Both the position numbers and the translations under genes were made by a program. A stretch of DNA of 64,000 nucleotides. It comes from SB25 sp050180705. GTDB lineage: Bacteria > Bacteroidota > Bacteroidia > Bacteroidales > Tenuifilaceae. Location: positions 1 through 64,000 of the forward strand of contig JBFXDX010000004.1 in assembly GCA_050180705.1 (NCBI GenBank), read 5' to 3'. The notes under the pieces are model-generated. The model was not told where the DNA came from. It made no database searches and saw only the letters and a list, made by a program, of their open reading frames with translations. Positions 26,537 to 33,907 of the stretch are shown piece after piece; positions within the stretch are counted from its first letter, which is position 1, and each line of letters starts with the position of its first letter.

Positions 26537-27580
26537 GTTGGCAGTAGTGCATTACAATTCATTCGGTAAAAAGAACTGGGATGTATCATATTTTGAAATA
26601 AGGTTTTCTGTTTTTATGTCATTACGAATTGATAAAAATCTTTCTTTTAATGCGTCCGCATCTGGTGATTGAAAGTAAACTTTTTCAAGAGAATTCATTG
26701 AATTGATTATCGTTCTATCAATTTCTCGATTGAAAAATGGGAAAGAATACCCGATAACAACCAAAATTTCTGTTGAACTAGTACCTTTTATTGTTGATTC
26801 AACAATCAGATTCTCTTTTTCCCATGCAAAAGATAAATTTGGTAATACTCTATCGGTAAGCGTCAATAATGCAATGTAATTTTTGATTAGTTGGTCGATA
26901 AAACCAAGGTCAATTTTACCATTAAATCGCTCATAAAACCTATATGTACGAAAACCAGCTCTGTCTCTAAGCGTTGTTGTCCCATTTAATTTGAATATAC
27001 TAAAGCGATTGGCGTTTTCAATTTCCTTAGAAAATTTCGAAACTACATTTAATCGATAAGAATTTGAGTCAATGTCTTCGTCATTAGTGTATTCACTGTA
27101 CGATTTTTCAAATTGAAAGTCATAATTCCAGTTAATAACTTTAATTAAGGAAGGTAAACTATCAGTATGATTGCCTAATATTGAAGCAAAGAAAGTATCG
27201 TATCTTTTGTCAATCGAATTACGAAACTGCTCTAGAATAAAGAAAATTGATAATACACCTTTTAGTTTTAAAAGTTCTATTCTTTTTTGTTTTACTAATA
27301 ATTTCTTTGCAAATGTATCAATACTTGCATGGTTGCGAGATTCTACTGCAAGCCATTTCAAATCAGCAATAAAGTTTAGTTGATGTTCTCTTTTGGAAGT
27401 TGTTTTGTCCAAGTCGTCATATTTTTCAGATTCGGATAATTTGAAATCATCTTTTTCAAATAACTCAATAGCATTATCTATCCTATCTGAAATCTCGCTT
27501 ACGATAGGCAAAGCATTCTTACTTGCTCCTGCTCCAATTAAGAAAGTAACATTCTTCATATTTCTTGCATTACTGCCAAC
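26537..27580 (-). mobile_element. Cassette-like unit 1 (SIR2-like gene)
   Basis: GTTGGCAGTAGTGC (26537-26550) and GCATTACTGCCAAC (27567-27580) are inverted repeats with one mismatch that closely bracket the gene. Read on the minus strand, the unit begins with GTT and ends with AAC, the layout of an integron cassette. Beyond the AAC, the minus strand continues with a hairpin (AGCCC/GGGCT) and a block identical in unit 2. The core heptamers deviate from GTTRRRY, so the recombination system is uncertain. Confidence 0.5.
26552..27559 (-). CDS. SIR2-like domain protein, candidate defence effector
   Basis: A protein of 335 residues. A Rossmann-type NAD-binding start (VTFLIGAGASKN, GAGAS at 9-13) is followed by the SIR2-like NYD motif at 145-147 (INWNYDFQF) and a late GYS motif (LVVIGYSFPFFNREIDR). 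Many stand-alone or fused SIR2 proteins deplete NAD during phage infection. Here the KLHG motif that carries the catalytic His reads KLNG (residues 190-193), so the usual His is Asn. The rest of the protein has no clear second domain. The gene is AT-rich compared with the core genes and lies inside a cassette-like unit, with a 276-bp repeat just upstream that may carry its promoter. Confidence 0.7.
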   Translation of the reverse strand: MKNVTFLIGAGASKNALPIVSEISDRIDNAIELFEKDDFKLSESEKYDDLDKTTSKREHQLNFIADLKWLAVESRNHASIDTFAKKLLVKQKRIELLKLKGVLSIFFILEQFRNSIDKRYDTFFASILGNHTDSLPSLIKVINWNYDFQFEKSYSEYTNDEDIDSNSYRLNVVSKFSKEIENANRFSIFKLNGTTTLRDRAGFRTYRFYERFNGKIDLGFIDQLIKNYIALLTLTDRVLPNLSFAWEKENLIVESTIKGTSSTEILVVIGYSFPFFNREIDRTIINSMNSLEKVYFQSPDADALKERFLSIRNDIKTENLISKYDTSQFFLPNEL

Positions 27581-27853
27581 TTACTTATATATGTACTAAA
27601 ACTACATTTATCGGACCTTCCTTAAGGTGTAATATGTTGCTTTTGTTACATATTATTTCAGAATAAAACTAGCAATAATTTTTATAGAACAATGTATTTC
27701 GATGTTTTTATGTGGTTTAATGAGAATAAGGTATTGCTGTTACCGACTTCATTTGTGCTTGTTTAATAATGAATACGCTATTCTACATTACATACATTTA
27801 AAGAAACTGGGAATGAAGCGCACGCGTCAGAAGAAGACGCGCGCGAACAAGAG
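27578..27853. repeat. 276-bp repeat module, copy 1
   Basis: About 97% identical to 28619-28894 (seven differences seen by eye). It begins AACTTACTTATATATG directly at the end of cassette unit 1. At its other end is a GC-rich hairpin (27819-27845, CGCACGCGTC/GACGCGCGCG). On the minus strand it lies directly upstream of the SIR2-like gene. The 60-codon frame on the plus strand is not convincing as a gene. From 27854 to 27949 there is a further hairpin (GGCG/CGCC, near 27869) and no gene. Confidence 0.9.
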
Positions 27854-27949
27854 AGTTAACCGTCAGCGGCGTTATCCGCCGTTAAAAAGTTAGTTAAATG
27901 TAGTAAAATTCTGCATCTGCATCATCAGCCCCAGTGAAAGTAACTGCTT

Positions 27950-28621
27950 GTTACCAGCCGTTTTTTAATCTATTCGACAAATTTCCCTTCCTCGTTTACT
28001 TGTCCTAAAAGTCCATTTTTCAAGGCGTTAGGGTGGCTTTTCGAGAATGATTCAGAACTATTCGCTTTATATGCGTCTTCTGTTGAGTAAAGTGTTGCTG
28101 AGACAAAGCCTTCTTTCTCCATTATTTTTCTTAATGTTTTCTCTCTTTCCTCTTTAGGTGTAGATTTGGAATAACTTGTTATTAAAACTTCTCCAAATTG
28201 TCCTTTTCCAGACATTAATTGAACTTTGAATAATATCTTATATTCAGGAACTTCTATAGATTCAGTTGTTTCTGAAATAATATTCTGATTTTCTTTTTTA
28301 AATAATTGTGTTCGACTTCCATTTTCGTCGATTCTCCAAACACCTACAACTTCGTTGTTATAAGTAAGATAAAATAAATAAATTCCTTTTTCAGTAATTG
28401 CCTCATAACGTTTTCCTTCTTCCCAATCAGGCTTTTCTGAAACACCATACAATTCTCCATATTCGGATTGATTTTTCATAAAGTCTTTAATCGATTTCTT
28501 CGATGGGTTTTCGCTTCCGCAAGAAATTACTATTAATGTTAGAAGGGCAAATATTATCTTTTTCATTTTGTAATTATTTTGGTTAGACAATCATCTGTGT
28601 CGTATCAAAATGGCTGGTAAC
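27950..28621 (-). mobile_element. Cassette-like unit 2 (small lipoprotein gene)
   Basis: GTTACCAGCC (27950-27959) and GGCTGGTAAC (28612-28621) are perfect inverted repeats closely bracketing one gene. The arm sequence differs from unit 1, but the block ATCAGCCCCAGTG lies at exactly the same distance (13 bases between) from the left arm in both units. The right arm joins the same 276-bp module in both units. Confidence 0.5.
27970..28566 (-). CDS. Small hypothetical lipoprotein
   Basis: A protein of 198 residues from the ATG at 28564-28566. The signal peptide ends in the lipobox VISC, so it should be a lipoprotein. The mature part starts GSENPSKKSIKDFMKN and has a beta-rich centre (YLFYLTYNNEVVGVWRIDENGSR) and a charged C-terminus. 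I do not recognise a family. It is AT-rich and sits inside cassette-like unit 2, with repeat copy 2 directly upstream. A frame from 28590 with a TTG start adds eight residues before the signal peptide and is less likely. Confidence 0.6.
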   Translation of the reverse strand: MKKIIFALLTLIVISCGSENPSKKSIKDFMKNQSEYGELYGVSEKPDWEEGKRYEAITEKGIYLFYLTYNNEVVGVWRIDENGSRTQLFKKENQNIISETTESIEVPEYKILFKVQLMSGKGQFGEVLITSYSKSTPKEEREKTLRKIMEKEGFVSATLYSTEDAYKANSSESFSKSHPNALKNGLLGQVNEEGKFVE

Positions 28622-28894
28622 TTACTTATATATGTACTAAAACTACATTTATCGCACCTTCCTTAAGGTGTAATATGTTGCTTTTGTTACATATTATTTC
28701 AGAATAAAACTAGCAATAATTTTTATAGGACAATGTATTTCGATGTTTTTATGTGGTTTAATGGGAATAGGGTATTACTGTTACCGACTTCATTTGTGCT
28801 TGTTTAATAATGAATACGCTATTCTACATTACATACATTTAAAGGAACTGGGAAAGAAGCGCACGCGTCAGAAGAAGACGCGCGCGAACAAGAG
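28619..28894. repeat. 276-bp repeat module, copy 2
   Basis: Near-identical to 27578-27853. It lies directly upstream, on the minus strand, of the cassette-2 lipoprotein gene. Its hairpin is at 28860-28886. The stretch from 28895 to 29030 shows no convincing gene. Confidence 0.9.
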
Positions 28895-29030
28895 TGTTCA
28901 GGTGATGTACGATTTTTTTTCAACTTGTGGAGTAAAAGTACAAGCCCTCCTAATCGTTCTTTTTCATGTTTGGAACACTCAAAACAACGTGTCCGCACTA
29001 GCAGTTGCCTTTTATGCTGCATGTATAAGA

Positions 29031-29070
29031 TACCGAAAGGGCTCGATTAATTAACCAAGCCCTTTCGGTA
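29031..29070 (-). terminator. Hairpin after the export operon
   Basis: TACCGAAAGGGCT (29031-29043) pairs with AGCCCTTTCGGTA (29058-29070), a perfect 13-bp stem just beyond the last permease gene. No strong T run follows, so termination is likely but not certain. Confidence 0.6.
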
Positions 29071-29097
29071 TGCTATAAAATAGATGTCAACAGATGA

Positions 29098-31434
29098 TTA
29101 CTCGTACCGCAGGGTTTCAACAGGATTTGCCCTAGCGGCTCGCCAGCTTAGCCAGCTAACAGTGAAAATCTCGATAAGTAGTGTGACTATACCCGACAAC
29201 CCAAATATCCACCAGCTTAACGCCGTTTTATAGGCGAAATTCTGCAACCACTCATTCATTGCATAATATGCTACCGGGGTGGCAATAATGAATGCAATGG
29301 TTAGCCATAACAAGAAGTTCCTATTTACTAGCATGATTATCTCGGGCACGGTTGCCCCATTCACCTTTCGGACTCCAATTTCCTTAATCCGATCTTTGCA
29401 GATAAATATAACCAAACCAATAAGCCCAGTAATGGCCAAAAACATACACCAAAAGGCCACGAATATAATAAAGTAGCTTATGCGCTCCTCCTTACTGTAA
29501 AGGGTGTTCAGGTTATCATCCAAGAATTTAACCTCGGGGTCTTTCTTTGAATCGAACTTACGGGCCACATCCTTTATGAAATTGATTGTTTGGGTATAAT
29601 TACCCGGAGAAATCCGAAGCATTATTACATCGTTGCGAGAATGCGTTAGCCAGAAAAGCATAGGCTCGACCTCCTCTTTTAGCGAGGCAAAGTTGATATT
29701 ATCGGCTACTCCAAGAATGTTTCCAACAAAATCGAAACCGTTAATTTTTTTCTCCAAAGGATTATTCCAGCCAAACTTCTCTGCGGCTTTCTTATTGATT
29801 ATGAAATTATCAACATCGGCCTTGGAGTCCTTTTCGAACTTACGCCCCTCGAGTATCTTAATTCCAAAGAAATCGATAAAGCGATCGTCGACAGGCCAAC
29901 TCTTAATCTGAATGAACTGGCCATCGACCTGTCGGCCCCAGCCCATACCAACTTCTCCGGGAATAAAACTTGAATATGTATAATCGACAATTGAGCTATT
30001 CTTCATCAACTCATCGGCAAGCGCCTGGGAACTCTTTTTCTGATCGTCCGAAAGTTTCATATAAACCACATGCTCCTTGTTGATACCAATATCGAAGCTA
30101 TGCCAGTACGTGAGCTGCTTATTAATAGTTATAGCGGCCGCAAGTAGTGCAATTGTAAAAACGAATTGAATGGTTATAAGAATATTCCTAAATACATTGG
30201 CCTTTCCTGCAAAATGAACCCGTCCCTTTACCGATTGAACAACCGGCGAAGAGGTAATGTAACGCGATGGATACCATCCTACAATAAATCCAAACACCAA
30301 CGAAAATAGAATAAACCAAAGAATAAAGATTCCCCGTCCCTCAAAACCAAGTCCCTTAATATGAAAGAATGTTTCGATTGGAGAATAAACCACAAAATGG
30401 ATGGCAAATGCAATAAGCATGGAAACGAATGAGAGAATCATGCTCTCCGCAATAACCTGAGCTCTGGACGAGAACTTATTTCCTCCCATAACCTGAAGAA
30501 TGGCCAATGACTTTGCACGCAACGGAGCCTGCGATGTGGAAAAGTTGATAAAATTAACAGCACCCATTACAGCCAGAATAATTGCTAGGAGGGCAAGAAC
30601 ATTTATAACTAAAGGATTAACACTATCGGCATACCAATCGGACACGTAATGAATCTCGCTTAAGGGTCGGAGTAGTACAAAAGCCTTATCGGGAAATTGG
30701 CTTTTCAATTCTTCAACAGCCTCTGACACCTCTGGGATGCTCTCAATTTTTCCGGCGACATCAACCGGATTACAGCCTGATTTTAACTTCGCAAAAATAG
30801 TTGAACTCCACTCCGCCCAATCGTTAGCACCGTACCAATTATTTTTTTTGAGAGTCGATTGTGATGCCAAGCATTCGGTTTGAAAGGACGAGTTTCTCGG
30901 GAATTTCTTCATTACCCCTTTAATAGTGTATGGATGACCATTCAGCATCAAAGTTTCTCCAAGTACATTCACGGTTCCAAATACTTTTTCCGCCAATGGT
31001 TCGTCAATAACTATAGAGAAGGGCTCTGCCAGCGCTGTTTGTTTATCACCCAAAACCAAATCGAACGAAAAAACATCGAAGAATGTGCTATCGGCGTAAA
31101 ACAACGAAGAAGAAAAACTAACATTCTCCTCAACCTGTTTCTTGGAAGAAACCTCAGCGTTCCACGATCGTAGTGTTACAAGACTTTCGACTTCGGGTAC
31201 CTTTTCCGATATAATACCCCCCATCACTGTTGGAAGTGCCGAACCATACAGCAGAGTTTCCAGCCTATAAATAGATGCTCCGTTTTTATGAAACTTATCG
31301 AAACTTCGCTCGAAAGAAACATACATCGTAAGCACTATTATCCCCAGAAACGCAACCACTAAACTTAAAAGCGTTAGCAGTGTTGATGTTTTATACCTCA
31401 ATACTGTTTTAAAAAAACGTTTTACTTGTAGCAT
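29098..31434 (-). CDS. MacB-like ABC permease (FtsX family), sixth in operon order
   Basis: A protein of 778 residues. An N-terminal transmembrane helix (about 20-42), a large periplasmic MacB_PCD domain, three helices with a FtsX region near 285-400, a further short helix-periplasm-helix module and a last FtsX group follow. It lacks an ATPase domain and must use the ATPase gene at 43692. The C-terminus RANPVETLRYE is shared by all six permeases. It is the last gene of the operon, 26 bp after the previous one. The substrate is unknown; related pumps export antimicrobial peptides, lipoproteins or toxins. Confidence 0.9.
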   Translation of the reverse strand: MLQVKRFFKTVLRYKTSTLLTLLSLVVAFLGIIVLTMYVSFERSFDKFHKNGASIYRLETLLYGSALPTVMGGIISEKVPEVESLVTLRSWNAEVSSKKQVEENVSFSSSLFYADSTFFDVFSFDLVLGDKQTALAEPFSIVIDEPLAEKVFGTVNVLGETLMLNGHPYTIKGVMKKFPRNSSFQTECLASQSTLKKNNWYGANDWAEWSSTIFAKLKSGCNPVDVAGKIESIPEVSEAVEELKSQFPDKAFVLLRPLSEIHYVSDWYADSVNPLVINVLALLAIILAVMGAVNFINFSTSQAPLRAKSLAILQVMGGNKFSSRAQVIAESMILSFVSMLIAFAIHFVVYSPIETFFHIKGLGFEGRGIFILWFILFSLVFGFIVGWYPSRYITSSPVVQSVKGRVHFAGKANVFRNILITIQFVFTIALLAAAITINKQLTYWHSFDIGINKEHVVYMKLSDDQKKSSQALADELMKNSSIVDYTYSSFIPGEVGMGWGRQVDGQFIQIKSWPVDDRFIDFFGIKILEGRKFEKDSKADVDNFIINKKAAEKFGWNNPLEKKINGFDFVGNILGVADNINFASLKEEVEPMLFWLTHSRNDVIMLRISPGNYTQTINFIKDVARKFDSKKDPEVKFLDDNLNTLYSKEERISYFIIFVAFWCMFLAITGLIGLVIFICKDRIKEIGVRKVNGATVPEIIMLVNRNFLLWLTIAFIIATPVAYYAMNEWLQNFAYKTALSWWIFGLSGIVTLLIEIFTVSWLSWRAARANPVETLRYE

Positions 31435-31460
31435 AATTTAAATTATTAAAATATTTGGAT

Positions 31461-33869
31461 TTACTCGTATCTTAATGATTCTACTGGATTCCGGTTGGCT
31501 ATTCTTGTATAGTTAACACCTGCAACCATAGCAATTAATGCTAATATAAATAGGCTGCACAGGGCAAATATCCACCAGTAAACTGGCATTTTCGTGGCAA
31601 AATTCTGCATCCATTTATCGACAAGAAACCATGCGGCAATTAATCCGATAAATACAGCGGGAATAGCAATGTACTCCAAATCTATTATAAACATTTTAAG
31701 CAAGGTAGGCAGAGTTGCCCCGCTTATTTTGCGTATTGCCAACTCCTTACGGCGACGAGTAACCTCGCTAGTGGTATAACCCAACAAGCCTATTCCTGTA
31801 ATAATTAGAATTACGATGTTGCCAGCCATCATTGCATTACGGAAACCACGTTCGGGGCCATAGCCATGCTGCTGCTCTTCTGCCAAACTTTTCACTACTG
31901 CATCGCGATGCGGAAGTGCTGTATTTAAAATATCGGCAAACGTCTTTAAAATGTCGGGATGCTCTCCATCGCGCGTTTTTATCAGAATGTAAAATGGATA
32001 AGAAGGATGATTAATCCTTAACTGTTCAAATTTATCCTGAGGAAGATAGAAAAATACTGATGGACGAGTATCGGGACGGGTTATTGTATTAATTATAAAA
32101 TCGGGAAAAACACCACATATTGTTGATGGTCCTTTTTCACTATGCTCAGTTATTTCAACTTGTTTGCCCACGACACCATCGCTCCAACCATTATTCATTT
32201 TCAACATCTCGGCTCCCTTACGGCTAATCAATAAATCGTTTGGCGATGCAGTGCCCGATGAAAATGATTGACCCTCGACTACCTGGATGTTCAAAATAGA
32301 AAGATAATTATCGTCGACCCAGTAAAAGTCGGCCACATTAAACAGTTCCTTTTCTCTATCCGGAGAAAGAACATTATTCCCCGATGCCCCTTCGATTGGA
32401 AGGCAACATCCTAAACCAACTGTTTCTATTTCCGACAATGATCTGAGTTCATTCATCACTGTTGAAATTTTACGACCATCCATGCCACTGGTAAAGCCAA
32501 CGTAAACCCCTTCTGCTCTATAACCATGGTCGGCATTCCTTAACTTGCCATACTGAAGTGTTACAATAACAAGCACCGTTAATATAAACGACGCACCAAT
32601 AAACTGCGAAAAAAGCAACACCAATTTCCACTTATTACCTTTCAGTCGATAGTTTCTAAAAGCCATTGCTACAGGAATTCGTGAAAAGAATCGACCCGGC
32701 AAATAGCTAATCAGTAAAACAAACACAACCATCAAAATCAACAATGGCCATATAACGTAAGGGTTAACGGCAGAGGAAAGTTTATGTCCAACCTGAGCCT
32801 CGGCCAAAGGCTTTAATGCAAAAATTATGAGCAAGGCAACCCCCAACGATAACACAAATAGCAGAACCGTTTCGGAGAAGATTAACTGTTGCAAATTTCG
32901 AACCTGTGCCCCACAGCACTTATGAATTGCAGAGGTTTTTGCCCGATTCACCAACGCACTTAATGTTAGAAGTATATAGTTCATTAGCGAAACAAACAAA
33001 ACGGCAAGCGCAATAAGGCTAAGGATTAATATTATATCCTTTGCATTTCGGGAGTAGATCTTTTTGATTGGCTCAAAACTATACTTCAGAACCATTCCCC
33101 CTTGAATTTGTTCCAACTTCACAATGTCCTGATGCTTTTCCTGCATTTTGCGAACGGCAGGAGCAATACTTTCGGGAGTTACTCCCTCTGATAATTTAAC
33201 ACAGGCATAGTAACGGTCGTTACCCAACCAGTTGTCGGTACCATCCCATGTAAACTGGCTAATTGATACCATTGAAATAAGAATATCGCACTTATAGTTT
33301 GTATTTTCGGGCAATGCCTCGAACACTCCAGCAATTGTTAATTTTCGACCAGGATACTCCTTTAACTCAATTACTTTTCCAATTACATTTTCGCCCATCG
33401 CTTCCGAAATCTTGCTGGAAACTATGCAGTTCATCGGAGTTTTAAGAATTTCCTGCGGGTTACCGCTTATCATTGGACGAGGAAGAACATCAAACAGATA
33501 CTCATCGGCCAACGAAAATTCGGCTTTGTAACTTTTAAGATCGTCGGTGTAGAATATTGATGATCCAATAGAATTAAGCCGGGTTGCAGCCTCAACGCCT
33601 GGAACTTCCGCTTTTAGGCCTGGCGCAACAGCTCCGCTAACATAAGCATACGACTCCAATTTATCGGATGCTTTGTCCATCTTAAAGTTCTCGTGAACAA
33701 CATATATTCGATTAGCATCAGGATAAAAACTATCGAAACTATAATAGTAAAGCACCTCCGATAAGAGCAGTATCCCAAAGGCAAGCCCAAAGGCCAAGGA
33801 GACCATTCGCGTAAGCGTGTGCTCTCCCTTACCAAATAATTTTCGAAAAGCAATCTTCAATGAGTTCAT
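31461..33869 (-). CDS. MacB-like ABC permease (FtsX family), fifth in operon order
   Basis: A protein of 802 residues with the same plan as its neighbours: an N-terminal helix, a periplasmic MacB_PCD domain, a central FtsX group (YILLTLSALVNRAKTSAIHKCCGAQVRNLQQL) with the coupling motif, a second periplasmic part, and a C-terminal FtsX group (TRRRKELAIRKISGATLPTLLKM). The C-terminus is NRNPVESLRYE. It is among the most divergent of the set (KCCGA in place of the usual KVNGA). It depends on the shared ATPase and lies 38 bp after the fourth permease. Confidence 0.9.
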   Translation of the reverse strand: MNSLKIAFRKLFGKGEHTLTRMVSLAFGLAFGILLLSEVLYYYSFDSFYPDANRIYVVHENFKMDKASDKLESYAYVSGAVAPGLKAEVPGVEAATRLNSIGSSIFYTDDLKSYKAEFSLADEYLFDVLPRPMISGNPQEILKTPMNCIVSSKISEAMGENVIGKVIELKEYPGRKLTIAGVFEALPENTNYKCDILISMVSISQFTWDGTDNWLGNDRYYACVKLSEGVTPESIAPAVRKMQEKHQDIVKLEQIQGGMVLKYSFEPIKKIYSRNAKDIILILSLIALAVLFVSLMNYILLTLSALVNRAKTSAIHKCCGAQVRNLQQLIFSETVLLFVLSLGVALLIIFALKPLAEAQVGHKLSSAVNPYVIWPLLILMVVFVLLISYLPGRFFSRIPVAMAFRNYRLKGNKWKLVLLFSQFIGASFILTVLVIVTLQYGKLRNADHGYRAEGVYVGFTSGMDGRKISTVMNELRSLSEIETVGLGCCLPIEGASGNNVLSPDREKELFNVADFYWVDDNYLSILNIQVVEGQSFSSGTASPNDLLISRKGAEMLKMNNGWSDGVVGKQVEITEHSEKGPSTICGVFPDFIINTITRPDTRPSVFFYLPQDKFEQLRINHPSYPFYILIKTRDGEHPDILKTFADILNTALPHRDAVVKSLAEEQQHGYGPERGFRNAMMAGNIVILIITGIGLLGYTTSEVTRRRKELAIRKISGATLPTLLKMFIIDLEYIAIPAVFIGLIAAWFLVDKWMQNFATKMPVYWWIFALCSLFILALIAMVAGVNYTRIANRNPVESLRYE

Positions 33870-33907
33870 AGCATATAGATTTAACTAATTATTAGAAATA
33901 ATTTTAT

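Noticed and set aside
27702..27893. Open frame inside the 276-bp repeat copy 1 (and its longer counterpart at 28743-29054)
   Set aside because: The shared part covers a GC-rich hairpin and has no recognisable domain or clear ribosome site; the tails diverge completely after the repeat. The frame is best explained as repeat sequence.
28821..28829. ATTCTACAT, the reverse complement of the LytTR half-site at 7375, in the 276-bp repeat
   Set aside because: It is a single half-site without a partner at 12-bp spacing, so a chance match is likely.
28819..29022. Cys/Ser-rich frame on the minus strand across the REP hairpin
   Set aside because: Its second half is only the translation of the hairpin and repeat; there is no family match and no supporting start.
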